Assembly: GCF_014647875.1 (NCBI RefSeq)
Contig: NZ_BMQA01000006.1
Location: 248,001 to 312,000 of the forward strand
Length of the DNA stretch: 64,000 nt
DNA from: Streptomyces brasiliensis
GTDB taxonomy: Bacteria > Actinomycetota > Actinomycetes > Streptomycetales > Streptomycetaceae
Direction: 5' to 3'
The notes beneath the pieces were generated by a model that had not been told where the DNA came from, made no database searches, and saw only the letters and a program-made list of their open reading frames with translations. How positions within the stretch are numbered: position 1 is the stretch's first letter; each line of letters starts with the position of its first letter. Of the stretch, positions 1 to 10,030 are shown one piece after another. The position numbers were made by a program, and so were the translations under genes.

Positions 1-1566
<1,566 letters not shown>

Positions 1567-1767
1567 GATGCTCCGCAGCCTAGCCGAGCCGCGCCGGATG
1601 CGCGGGCCCGTATCAGTATGCGGGACCCGAAAGATAAAAAGAATAATCCGGGCAAAAAGGTGCGCCATACCACTCTCCGCCACCGGCGCAGGGCGAATAT
1701 CCCCGTATTTCACCAATCATGGTTGCGGGTAGTGACAGAAAAGTAACTCAGTGCAATGGTGCGAGGC

Positions 1768-2838
1768 ATGACGACCAACGGGGGCTTCCAGCCCGTCTTC
1801 TGCACCATCGTGCCGCCACACGTCCTCGACAAGCTCGCCCAGCACGAGGACTCCGCCCTGGCCGACCCCGCCCGCCGGACCCTGGAGCGCGACGCCTACG
1901 AGCGCACCCACCGCCGCCTGACCACGGTCCTCGGCGCATCCGCCGCCGCCCCGCCCGCGGGCGCCGCCGCCGATCAGCCGCACCGCACGGTCTACGACGC
2001 CGGGCACACCCAGGACCTGCCCGGCGAGAAGGTCCGCGCGGAGGGCTCCGAGCCCGGCCAGGACGCCACCGTGAACCGCGCATACGCCGGTCTGGGCGCC
2101 ACCTTCGACCTCTATCTGAAGGCCTACGGCCGCGACTCCATCGACGGCGGGGGCCTGCCGCTCGACGCGACCGTCCACTTCGGCGAGAACTACGACAACG
2201 CCTTCTGGAACGGCGAGCAGATGGTGTTCGGCGACGGGGACAACGAGATCTTCCTCGACTTCACCATCCCGGTCGACGTCATCGGCCACGAGCTGACCCA
2301 CGGTGTCACCCAGTACACGGCGAACCTCACCTACTTCGGCCAGCCCGGCGCGCTCAACGAGTCGCTCTCGGACGTCTTCGGCTCGCTGATCAAGCAGTAC
2401 TCGCTGGGCCAGACAGCCGCCGAGGCCGACTGGCTGATCGGCGCCGGCCTGCTCGCGCCGGGCGTCAGCGGCAGCGCGCTGCGCTCGATGAAGGCACCGG
2501 GCACGGCGTACGACGACGACGTCCTCGGCAAGGACCCGCAGCCCGCGACGATGGACGACTACGTGAAGACCGGCCGCGACAACGGCGGCGTGCACCTCAA
2601 TTCCGGCATCCCCAACCACGCCTTCTACCTGGCCGCGACCGCCCTCGGCGGCAACGCCTGGGAGCGGGCCGGGCAGATCTGGTACGACGTGCTGACCGGC
2701 GGCGAGCTGCCGACGCAGGCGAGTTTCGCGGACTTCGCGAAGCTGACGGCCGCGGCGGCGAAGGCCCGCTTCCAGGAGGGCGAGGAACTGCAGGCCGTCC
2801 TGAAGGCGTGGGAGCAGGTCGGGGTGCGGACGGCCTAG
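1768..2838 (+). CDS. Protealysin-like M4 neutral metalloprotease
   Basis: A zinc endopeptidase of the thermolysin (M4) family, protealysin branch. The zinc site HELTH is at residues 174-178, and the third ligand is E198 in GALNESLSD. The N-terminus carries the short protealysin-type propeptide with a PPxxL motif (IVPPHVLDKL) and no Sec signal peptide, unlike secreted thermolysins. Protealysin is known to be cytoplasmic or leaderlessly exported. The start is uncertain: an in-frame ATG at 1756 adds four residues, and neither has a well-spaced ribosome site (GAGG is only 1 nt before 1768). The next gene, 21 nt downstream, encodes an emfourin-type inhibitor of this protease class, which suggests that protease activity is held in check inside the cell. 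Confidence 0.9.
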   Translation: MTTNGGFQPVFCTIVPPHVLDKLAQHEDSALADPARRTLERDAYERTHRRLTTVLGASAAAPPAGAAADQPHRTVYDAGHTQDLPGEKVRAEGSEPGQDATVNRAYAGLGATFDLYLKAYGRDSIDGGGLPLDATVHFGENYDNAFWNGEQMVFGDGDNEIFLDFTIPVDVIGHELTHGVTQYTANLTYFGQPGALNESLSDVFGSLIKQYSLGQTAAEADWLIGAGLLAPGVSGSALRSMKAPGTAYDDDVLGKDPQPATMDDYVKTGRDNGGVHLNSGIPNHAFYLAATALGGNAWERAGQIWYDVLTGGELPTQASFADFAKLTAAAAKARFQEGEELQAVLKAWEQVGVRTA

Positions 2839-2859
2839 TTCCGTACTACACAGGGACCC

Positions 2860-3126
2860 ATGCGGATTCAGGTGAAGCGCACGGGCGGGTTCGCGGGCAT
2901 CGAGCGGTACGCCGAGGTGGACACCTCGGGCCGGCCCGACGCCCATGAGTGGCATGCCCTGGCCGAGCAGGCGGTGGCCGCCGGCCGGGGCACGCCCCCC
3001 GTCGGCGTGCCGGACGGCTTCAGCTACCAGATCACTGTGGACGGGAAGACGGTGTACGCGGCGGACCCGCGGCTGACCGGGGAACAGCGCAAGCTCATCA
3101 CGCGCGTCCTCAAAGAGGGGGCGTAA
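2860..3126 (+). CDS. Emfourin-like protealysin inhibitor
   Basis: A small 88-residue protein starting MRIQVKRTGGFAGIER, followed by a compact alpha/beta sequence with no signal peptide. Size, N-terminal beta-strand pattern, the DGFSYQITVDG segment and position directly after a protealysin-like M4 protease all match emfourin. Emfourin is the intracellular tight-binding inhibitor first described beside Serratia protealysin. It is predicted to bind and block the upstream protease. The two genes are 21 nt apart and surely co-transcribed. Identification rests on context and sequence resemblance rather than on a catalytic motif, as inhibitors have none. Confidence 0.8.
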   Translation: MRIQVKRTGGFAGIERYAEVDTSGRPDAHEWHALAEQAVAAGRGTPPVGVPDGFSYQITVDGKTVYAADPRLTGEQRKLITRVLKEGA

Positions 3127-3147
3127 CTTCCGGTTCATGCCTGGGCG

Positions 3148-3174
3148 TTGACTTCCATTACCGTCGGTAAAGAT
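3148..3174 (+). promoter_or_regulatory. Putative promoter and palindromic operator of the GH1 gene
   Basis: A TTGACT box (3148-3153) resembles a -35 element. A perfect palindrome TTACCG-T-CGGTAA (3158-3170) sits in the spacer, just 14 nt before the chosen ATG at 3185. A repressor bound here would occlude the promoter and ribosome entry. The cognate regulator is not in the window. LacI or MarR/TetR types are possible. Confidence 0.5.
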
Positions 3175-3184
3175 GATCCCACCC

Positions 3185-4489
3185 ATGGTGACGAACGCGA
3201 TACCTCGGTTCCCGGCCGGTTTCCTGTGGGGCGTGTCGACCTCGGCGCACCAGATCGAGGGCGCGGCGGACGAGCGCGAGCCGTCCGTGTGGGACGCGTT
3301 CACGGCCGAGCCGGGACGGGTGAAGGACGGCTCGACGGCGGCGGTGGCCTGCGACCACTACCACCGCTACCCGGAGGACGTAACGCTCCTGGCCGGGCTG
3401 GGCGTGGACGCGTACCGCTTCTCCGTCTCCTGGCCGCGGGTGAACTCCCCGAAGGGCCTGGACTTCTACGACCGTCTGGTGGACGAGCTGTGCACGGCGG
3501 GCGTCCGCCCTGTGCCGACCCTCTTCCACTGGGACCTGCCGCTCGGCCTCGACTGGCTGGAGCGGGACACGGCGTCGAGGTTCGCCGAGTACGTGGCGCT
3601 GGTCGCGACCCGGCTCGGTGACCGCGTCACCAAGTGGATCACCCTCAACGAGCCTGCCGAACACACCCTGCTGGGTCACGCGCTGGGTGCGCACGCGCCG
3701 GGCCGACGGCTGCTGTTCGACGCCCTGCCGGTGGCCCACCACCAGCTCCTCGCCCACGGCCTGGCGGTACGGGCCCTGCGCGCGGCCGGCGCGGCCGACA
3801 TCGGCATCGCCAACTCGCACGGGCCGACGTGGGCGGCCTCGCCGGACCCTGCGGACATGGAGGCGGCCGCCTTCTACGACCTCCTGCTCAACCGCCTCTT
3901 CGCCGAACCGATCATTCTCGGTGAATACCCCGAAGGCATCGGTGAGTCGATGCCCGGGGATGTCGAGTCGGACCTCGAGGTCATCGCCGAGCCGATCGAC
4001 TGGTACGGCGTCAACTATTACGCCCCGACCCGGGTGGGCGCCCCGCAGGGCACGGAGATCGAGTTCGGCGGTCTGCCGATCCCGGCCGAACTCCCCTTCT
4101 CCGTCCGGGAGATCGAGGACCGCCCGGTGACCGACTTCGGCTGGCCGGTCGTCCCGGAGGCCCTGACGGAGCTGCTCACCGGCTTCCGCGACCGCTACGG
4201 CGACCGGCTCCCGCCGGTCGTCATCACCGAGAACGGCTGCTCGTACGAGGGCCTCGACGACCAGGACCGGATCGCCTATCTGGACGGCCACATAAGGGCA
4301 TTGCACCGGGCTGTCGAGGCAGGGGTGGACGTGCGCGGCTACTTCGTCTGGTCGCTGCTCGACAACTTCGAGTGGGCGGAGGGGTATGCGCGCCGGTTCG
4401 GTCTGGTCCACGTGGACTACTCGTCGCTGGAACGGACGCCGAAGGCGTCGTACCGCTGGTTCCGGGACGTGCTGCGGGCGCAGGGATGA
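3185..4489 (+). CDS. Family 1 glycoside hydrolase (beta-glucosidase)
   Basis: A GH1 retaining beta-glycosidase of 434 residues, most likely a cytoplasmic beta-glucosidase (no signal peptide). It starts FPAGFLWGVSTSAHQIEGA, typical of GH1. The acid/base glutamate is E156 in TLNEPAEH and the nucleophile is E349 in ITENG. The C-terminal WSLLDNFEWAEGY is also diagnostic. An alternative ATG lies four codons upstream at 3173, but that would overlap the palindrome region. The stop overlaps the next ATG by 4 nt (ATGA), so this gene and the MFS gene formed an operon for importing and cleaving a beta-glucoside. The transporter is now truncated. Confidence 0.93.
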   Translation: MVTNAIPRFPAGFLWGVSTSAHQIEGAADEREPSVWDAFTAEPGRVKDGSTAAVACDHYHRYPEDVTLLAGLGVDAYRFSVSWPRVNSPKGLDFYDRLVDELCTAGVRPVPTLFHWDLPLGLDWLERDTASRFAEYVALVATRLGDRVTKWITLNEPAEHTLLGHALGAHAPGRRLLFDALPVAHHQLLAHGLAVRALRAAGAADIGIANSHGPTWAASPDPADMEAAAFYDLLLNRLFAEPIILGEYPEGIGESMPGDVESDLEVIAEPIDWYGVNYYAPTRVGAPQGTEIEFGGLPIPAELPFSVREIEDRPVTDFGWPVVPEALTELLTGFRDRYGDRLPPVVITENGCSYEGLDDQDRIAYLDGHIRALHRAVEAGVDVRGYFVWSLLDNFEWAEGYARRFGLVHVDYSSLERTPKASYRWFRDVLRAQG

Positions 4490-5277
4490 CCACGGCCGAA
4501 TCGCTCCCCGGTGCTCTGGCCGAGCCCGTCGAGCCGGTGGGCCGGGGCTGGACGGCCGCGCTCTCGCTCGCCAACGGGGCCATCTGGGTGGGCTGGTTCG
4601 GCCCGCTGCAGATCCTGCTCGCCTCCCAGGCCGAGGATTTCGCGCCCGGCTCCGGCATGTCCAAGGAGACGACGCTGGCCTGGGTGACCGGCGTGGGCGC
4701 GGTGGTGTCGCTGGTCGCCAACCCGCTGTTCGGCGCGCTGTCGGACCGCACGACCGCGCTCCTGGGCCGCCGTACTCCGTGGATCGTGGCCTGTGCGGCG
4801 GGCGGCGCGCTCTCGCTGCTGCTGCTGCTCGCGGACGCCGGCGGGGTGTGGACGATGACGCTGGGCTGGTGCCTGGTTCAGCTCACCCTGAACGCGGCGT
4901 TCGCGGCGGTGACGGCCGCGGTGCCGGACCGGGTTCCGCGGCTCCAACGGGGCGCGGTGGGCGGCTGGTTGGGGGCGGCGCAGATCCTGGGCGTGGTCGT
5001 CGGGACGGGACTGGCGACGGCGACGGGCGGGATCGGGGCCGGGTACGCGGCGTGCGCGGTGTTCACGGCGGTGGGCGTGCTGCCGTACGTGCTCCGGTAC
5101 CCGGATCTGCGATTGCCGGTGGCGGACCGGCCGTCCGGTCACCAGGGTCAGCATGGTGGTGCTCCTTTAGTCCCGGCCGGCTTCGGCCGACGGCGCGGGC
5201 ACCGGGAGAGACCTTCCGATCAGGGGACCGGCACTCCCTGGATAAGCCGGGCGGGCTCGGTCACGCTGGAGAGGTGA
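4486..5277 (+). pseudogene. MFS transporter, 5' half only (deletion remnant)
   Basis: The first 200 or so residues are a normal MFS permease half. They contain about six hydrophobic helices and the loop 2-3 signature NPLFGALSDRTTALLGRRTPW. After residue ~210 (PYVLRYPDLRLPVAD) similarity to a membrane protein stops, and the frame runs on as a charged non-membrane tail to a chance stop at 5277. The second six helices are missing. The SDRTTALLGRRTPW style is that of sugar-cation (GPH-like) or glycoside MFS carriers, which fits the overlapping GH1 gene. The break coincides with the 5' stub of a minus-strand gene at 5134-5154, marking a deletion junction near 5120-5134. Unlikely to transport. Confidence 0.8.
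5134..5154 (-). pseudogene. 5' stub of an NAD(P)-binding (SDR/NmrA-like) gene
   Basis: Reading leftwards there is a strong ribosome site AAGGAG (complement of 5162-5167), 7 nt, then ATG and MLTLVTG. That is how NmrA/SDR-type Rossmann proteins begin (MLTLVTGATG...). After the seventh codon the sequence no longer makes Rossmann sense. It runs into the truncated MFS gene in antisense. The promoter region and ribosome site, divergent from the MmyB-type regulator at 5274, are therefore all that is left of the regulator's original target gene. Interpretation as a deletion remnant is inference from a short stretch. Confidence 0.55.
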
Positions 5278-6134
5278 ACCGGACCGAACTCGCCGACTTC
5301 CTGCGCCGCGGCCGCGGCCGCGCCCGCCTCGACCCGGCCGACGTGGGCCTGACCCCGGGCGCCCGCCGCCGCACCCCCGGGCTGCGCCGCGAGGAGGTGG
5401 CGACGCTGGCCGGGATGTCGGTGGACTACTACACGCGTCTGGAGCAGTCGCGGGGCCCGCGCCCGTCACGCCAGATGCTGACGGCGCTGGCTCGTGCCCT
5501 GCGCCTGACGGACGACGAGCGGGACCACCTGTTCCACCTGGCGGACGAGGAACCACCTCGCCACGAGACGACGTCGAGCCACGTCCGCCCGGGGCTGTTG
5601 CTCGTCCTGGACCGTCTGCACGACGCACCGGCGCAGGTGATCACGGACCTGGGTGACGTCCTCGCCCAGAACGCGATGGCAAGGGCGCTGACGGGCGACG
5701 CGTCCGCCCGCCCGGCCCGCTACCGCAACATGGTCCGCCGCTACTTCCTCGACCCGTCGGCACGCGCACAGTTCCCACCGGAGGACCGCGAGGAACACGC
5801 ACGCCAGCAGGTGGCCAACCTGCGCGCGGTGTCGGCGTCCCGCCCGGCCGACCCCGAACCGGCCGCACTGGTTGCCGAACTGCGCGAGCACAGCGAGGAG
5901 TTCGCCGCCCTGTGGGCGGACCACGAGGTGGCGATACGCCGAGCCTCGACCAAACGCTTCCTCCACCCGGTCGTGGGCCTGCTGGAACTGGACTGCGAGG
6001 TCCTCCTCAGCGCGGAAGCCCACCAACGCCTGATCATCCACACGGCCCGCCCCGGCACGGCCTCCCACGAACGCCTCGAACTGCTGCGAGTGGTGGGCCT
6101 GCAGGACATGTCCACACCGACGGCCCGCTCCTGA
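5274..6134 (+). CDS. MmyB-type XRE transcriptional regulator (intact)
   Basis: A 286-residue DNA-binding regulator. The N-terminal helix-turn-helix spans about residues 5-80 (TPGLRREEVATLAGMSVDYYTRLEQ). The C-terminal MmyB-like ligand-binding domain spans about 105-270 (RYRNMVRRYFLDPSARAQF and later ALWADHEVA). This architecture is very common in Streptomyces, where such genes are usually divergent from an oxidoreductase or exporter gene they control. Here the divergent partner is only the stub at 5134-5154. The GTG start at 5274 follows GGAG and overlaps the chance stop of the MFS remnant. The ligand is unknown. Confidence 0.9.
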   Translation: MNRTELADFLRRGRGRARLDPADVGLTPGARRRTPGLRREEVATLAGMSVDYYTRLEQSRGPRPSRQMLTALARALRLTDDERDHLFHLADEEPPRHETTSSHVRPGLLLVLDRLHDAPAQVITDLGDVLAQNAMARALTGDASARPARYRNMVRRYFLDPSARAQFPPEDREEHARQQVANLRAVSASRPADPEPAALVAELREHSEEFAALWADHEVAIRRASTKRFLHPVVGLLELDCEVLLSAEAHQRLIIHTARPGTASHERLELLRVVGLQDMSTPTARS

Positions 6135-6243
6135 CCCGACGAAACCGCAGCCGGGTGGGCAGCCACGCAGTGTCCGGTCCCGAGGACGACGCGATCATTC
6201 AGCACATGACGGGGCGATTCTGGAAAATGCGAGGCGGACGGTA

Positions 6244-6884
6244 GTGGCAGAACAGATCTATTCCGTTCCGGAGAGCGTGCTCGCGCGTGAGGTCTTCGGC
6301 CCGCTCGGGGGCGTGGTGGAGGTCGGCGCGGTGAACTCGACGCACACCTGGAGTCTCGCCGACGTTTCGGTGGGCGACTTCCTGGCCCGGCGGCAGGAGG
6401 ACGTGGAACGCCTGCTCTGCGACGTCCGGTCCGTCTGCCGCTTCTGTGACTCGGCCATGGCGATCGTCGACGAGCTGGGACGGTTCACCACGAGGTGCCT
6501 GCGGCGTTCCTGCTCCTGTGGTCCGCGGGCGTCACGGGGGTCCCGCAGCCGCTCGAGGGGCTGGAGGAACCATCGATGGTGCGACGCATGTGCCGCATGG
6601 CCGCGGATCTGCACCTCGTCAACGTCCTGCAGGCCTTGATCACCGCGGCCATCACGGTCGGTACGGAGACCCGCTCGGGCGCTGCCGGAATCGCCCGGAT
6701 CCTCGGCATCGCCTCCGACCTGGCCGACCCGGGGGGCGCAAGCGCTCCCGCACTGGTCTTCCGCATGTGGCGGGTTGCCCACCTCCCCGGCATCCTCCGC
6801 CCCGATTCGGACGCGCCCGAGGTCGGGAAGGCGGAGTTCCGGGCGTACGACCAGGCGCTGGAGGAGCTGCTCGAGACCGTCTGA
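6244..6884 (+). pseudogene. Unknown gene broken by a frameshift
   Basis: A GTG at 6244 after GAGGCGGACGG opens a plausible protein (MAEQIYSVPESVLAREVFG...). Coding character leaves this frame around 6480-6490, just after IVDELGRF. It resumes in another frame as HHEVPAAFLLLWSAG, runs through LHLVNVLQALITAAITVGTE and ends with YDQALEELLETV at 6884. Joined, the two parts give a protein of about 213 residues with one hydrophobic segment. I do not recognise the family. A single indel or a sequencing error would explain the structure. It lies in the accessory patch after the MmyB regulator and has no clear partner. Confidence 0.5.
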
Positions 6885-6959
6885 CGTTATGGCGATGCCG
6901 GACCGACGGGTTCCCGGCACCGCGACCCGGACACGACGTCGGTTGTACGGTTCCGAGGC

Positions 6960-7922
6960 TCAGAACCCCAGTCGCCGCAGCTGCTTGGGATCCCGCTGCC
7001 AGTCCTTCGCCACCTTCACGTGGAGGTCCAGGAAGACCGGTGTTCCCAGCAGCGCCTCGATCTGCTTGCGGGACTTGATGCCGACGTCCTTCAGGCGCTT
7101 GCCCTTGGGGCCGATGATGATGCCCTTCTGGCTGGGGCGTTCGATGTAGAGGTTGGCGTGGATGTCCAGGAGGGGGCGGTCGGCCGGGCGGTCCTCGCGG
7201 GGGAGCATCTCCTCCACGACCACCGCGATCGAGTGCGGCAGCTCGTCGCGGACGCCCTCCAGCGCCGCCTCGCGGATCAGCTCGGCCACCATGACCTGCT
7301 CGGGCTCGTCCGTGAGGTCGCCCTCGGGGTAGAGCGCCGGGCCCTCCGGGAGGAGGGGGATCAGGAGGTCCGCCAGGAGGTCCACCTGCTTGGACCCCAC
7401 CGCCGACACCGGGACGATCTCCGCCCACTCGAAGCCCAGCTCCTTGCCCAGCTGGTCGATCGCGATCAGCTGCTCGGCCAGGGCCTTGGAGTCGACCAGG
7501 TCCGTCTTGGTGACGATCGCCACCTTCGGGGTCTTGCGGATCCCCGCCAGTTCCTTCGCGATGAAGCGGTCGCCCGGACCGATCTTCTGGTCCGCCGGGA
7601 GGCAGAAGCCGATCACGTCGACCTCGGCCCACGTCGTACGGACCACGTCGTTCAGGCGCTCGCCCAGCAGCGTGCGCGGCTTGTGCAGGCCAGGCGTGTC
7701 GACCAGGATCAGCTGGGCGTCGGGGCGGTGCACGATGCCCCGTACCGTGTGCCGCGTCGTCTGCGGCCGGTTGGACGTGATCGCCACCTTCTGCCCGACC
7801 AGAGCGTTCGTGAGGGTGGACTTGCCCGCGTTGGGACGGCCCACGAAGCAGGCGAAGCCGGCACGGTGGACGGCCTCGGCCGGCTGCTCGGATGACTGGG
7901 TACGAACGCTCATGGCGTTCAT
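6960..7922 (-). CDS. era: GTPase Era
   Basis: Era is a GTPase that binds 16S rRNA and helps 30S subunit maturation. The G1 P-loop is GRPNAGKST, G3 is DTPG, G4 is TKTD and the G5 region is VSAVGSK. The C-terminal KH RNA-binding domain carries IIIGPKGKRLKDVG. Length (320 aa) is normal. ATG at 7922 (MNAMSVRTQSS) is preferred because AGGG lies a few nt upstream. The internal ATG at 7913 has no ribosome site. The conserved neighbourhood (CDA-like, MmcQ, CorC, YbeY and PhoH genes, all on the same strand upstream) is typical of actinobacteria, although a PII gene and a regulator/MFS scar intrude here. Confidence 0.96.
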   Translation of the reverse strand: MNAMSVRTQSSEQPAEAVHRAGFACFVGRPNAGKSTLTNALVGQKVAITSNRPQTTRHTVRGIVHRPDAQLILVDTPGLHKPRTLLGERLNDVVRTTWAEVDVIGFCLPADQKIGPGDRFIAKELAGIRKTPKVAIVTKTDLVDSKALAEQLIAIDQLGKELGFEWAEIVPVSAVGSKQVDLLADLLIPLLPEGPALYPEGDLTDEPEQVMVAELIREAALEGVRDELPHSIAVVVEEMLPREDRPADRPLLDIHANLYIERPSQKGIIIGPKGKRLKDVGIKSRKQIEALLGTPVFLDLHVKVAKDWQRDPKQLRRLGF

Positions 7923-7931
7923 TGTCCCTGA

Positions 7932-8528
<597 letters not shown>

Positions 8529-8578
8529 GCCGCGGACCGGCGGGCCGGCGGGCCTGAACGCTCGGTCGGACACGAGCG

Positions 8579-8597
8579 GCCCCGGCAGCCGCGGGGC
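8579..8597. terminator. Bidirectional hairpin between convergent genes
   Basis: GCCCCG (8579-8584) pairs with CGGGGC (8592-8597) around a 7-nt loop. It sits midway between the convergent PII and CDA-like genes. No U tract on either strand, as usual in Streptomyces. Confidence 0.55.
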
Positions 8598-8613
8598 TGC
8601 TCCCCAGGTCCGG

Positions 8614-8967
8614 TCAGCCCGCCGTGACCGTGGCCCGTACCGCTCCGTCGAGCCCCGCCACCAGTACCGGCGTCGCAGGACCGCCCAGGTCGCGTACGGC
8701 CGCCAGGTCGGCCTCGGACGCCGTCTCCGCCTCCGTCACCACCGCCGCCGCCTCCAGCGACTTCGCCCCGGACGCCACCGCCATCGCCACCGCCGTCTGC
8801 AGGGCGCTGAGCTTGAGGGAGTCGAGGGTCACGGTCCCGGCGACGTACGTACGGCCCGTCTCGTCCCGTACGGCCGCGCCCTCGGGCACGCCGTTGCGGG
8901 CCCGTGCGGAGCGGGCCAGGGTGACGATCTTGCGGTCCTCCGGGGCGAGCCCGTTGCTGTCGGTCAT
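8614..8967 (-). CDS. Cytidine deaminase-fold protein lacking catalytic motifs
   Basis: A 117-residue protein (MTDSNGLAPEDRKIVTLARSAR) of the type annotated as cytidine deaminase in the era-ybeY neighbourhood of actinobacteria. The overall pattern is CDA-like (VRDETGRTYVAGTVTLDSLKLSALQTAVAMAVASG). The zinc-binding H/C-A-E and PCxxC motifs of real cytidine deaminases are absent, and the protein has no cysteine or histidine at all. It therefore cannot be a zinc-dependent deaminase of the known type. A structural or binding role is more likely. It lies on the same strand as era, about 0.7 kb upstream of it with the PII gene between. ATG at 8967 is the only sensible start. Confidence 0.7.
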   Translation of the reverse strand: MTDSNGLAPEDRKIVTLARSARARNGVPEGAAVRDETGRTYVAGTVTLDSLKLSALQTAVAMAVASGAKSLEAAAVVTEAETASEADLAAVRDLGGPATPVLVAGLDGAVRATVTAG

Positions 8968-8995
8968 GCCCCGAGCATACGGAGCACCGCCCCGC

Positions 8996-9330
8996 TCACC
9001 CCGCCACGGGGTACATCGCCCCGCGCCGCCCCTCCGGCGTGGCCAGCCACTCCAGTTTCGCCGCGGTGTTCGCCTCGTCCAGCGGGGTGTGCGGCACGAT
9101 CGTCAGGCCGGGGCGGGCCGGCACCTTCATCGCCGTCGACTCCACACACGGCAGACCGGCCCGCGGATGGTCCAGTTCCGTGCGGATCTGCCCGGCGTCC
9201 TCGATGTCGCGCTCGGCCCACAGCGTCGCGAACTCGGAGCTCACCTCGGTCAGTTGGGCAAGCAGTGCCTGGAAGCCCTCGTCGTCGGGACGGGCCGAAC
9301 TGGCGGCCCGGAACTGCGCGACGACGGTAC
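8996..9330 (-). pseudogene. 3' remnant of an MmyB-type XRE regulator
   Basis: About 110 codons ending at 8996 match the C-terminal ligand-binding half of MmyB-type regulators (FATLWAERDIEDAGQ, then ELDHPRAG, LEWLATPEGRRGAMYPVAG). The whole HTH domain and first part of the ligand domain are missing. Upstream of VVAQFRAA (about 9330) the sequence switches abruptly to an MFS gene fragment on the other strand. No start codon or ribosome site serves this piece. It is the tail of a regulator that was once divergent from the MFS gene next to it. Confidence 0.8.
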
Positions 9331-9668
9331 GGCGTTGCACTCCCAGCTCTTGGACCGGGAGCGGTACAGCGAGTCGGGGTCGGTGTGGCTCGCCACGGCG
9401 GCCGTGTCGCTGGCGAGCATGTGCCACCTGGGCGCGATCATCTCCTACGGCCTGACGGCCACGTCGGGCGTCCCGGACGAGGAACAGGGCCTGGCCACGG
9501 GCCTGGTGACCCCGGCGCAGCAGACCGGCATCACCGTCGGCATCCCGCTGCTCGGCGTGCCGGCCACGACCTCGGACGATCTGCTGTCGGGCGTCCACAC
9601 GGTGCCGGCGCTGGACGCGGTGATCGTGCCCGCGGCGGCGGTGCTGGTGGCGCTGGGCCTGGGAAACC
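9331..9668 (+). pseudogene. 3' remnant of an EmrB/QacA-type MFS exporter
   Basis: Roughly 110 codons of a drug-exporter C-terminus: hydrophobic stretches, then the family hallmark TSGVPDEEQGLATGLVTPAQQTG, and a last helix VIVPAAAVLVALGLG. The first 11 or so helices are gone. The frame has no start of its own and no natural stop before it enters the 3' end of the next gene, so the right end may be trimmed too. Together with the regulator tail at 8996-9330 it records loss of the central part of a divergent regulator/exporter pair. Confidence 0.75.
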
Positions 9669-9670
9669 GT

Positions 9671-10030
9671 TCAGGGGCGGTCGAGGCGGAGCCGGTCGGC
9701 GCGCGGCAGCCCGGCGACGACGAGGTCGTACGAGTCCTCGACGAGCTCCCGGATCAGGCGGTCCGGGAGCTCGCCGTCCACGGTGACCGTGTTCCAGTGG
9801 CGCTTGTTCATGTGCCGGCCCGGGACGATCAGCCCTTCGTGCTCGGCGCGCAGCCGGATCGCGTCCTCCGGGTCGCACTTGAGGTTCACCGTCAGCGGGC
9901 GCGCGTCCAGGCTCGTCAGCGCGAACATCTTGCCCTGGACCTTGAAGACCGACGTCTCCGGATCGAACGGAAAGTCCTCCACGACCGCGTTGAAGGAAAG
10001 GCAGAGGGAGCGCAGCCGGTGCGGGGTCAC
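9671..10030 (-). CDS. MmcQ/YjbR family protein
   Basis: A 119-residue MmcQ/YjbR (CyaY-like fold) protein, described as DNA-binding in the family but with no firm role. Typical segments are VEDFPFDPETSVFKVQGKMF, LKCDPEDAIRLRAEHEGLIP-like (here GLIVPGRHMNKRHWNTV) and the VEDSYDLVVAGLP ending. The GTG start at 10030 overlaps the TGA of the upstream CorC-like gene by 4 nt, which shows translational coupling and settles the start. It closes the PhoH-YbeY-CorC-MmcQ run on this strand. Confidence 0.88.
   Translation of the reverse strand: MTPHRLRSLCLSFNAVVEDFPFDPETSVFKVQGKMFALTSLDARPLTVNLKCDPEDAIRLRAEHEGLIVPGRHMNKRHWNTVTVDGELPDRLIRELVEDSYDLVVAGLPRADRLRLDRP

Noticed and set aside
4417..5154. 245-codon minus ORF starting MLTLVTG
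   Set aside because: Only the first seven codons look genuine; the rest is the shadow of the MFS fragment. Kept as a gene stub only.
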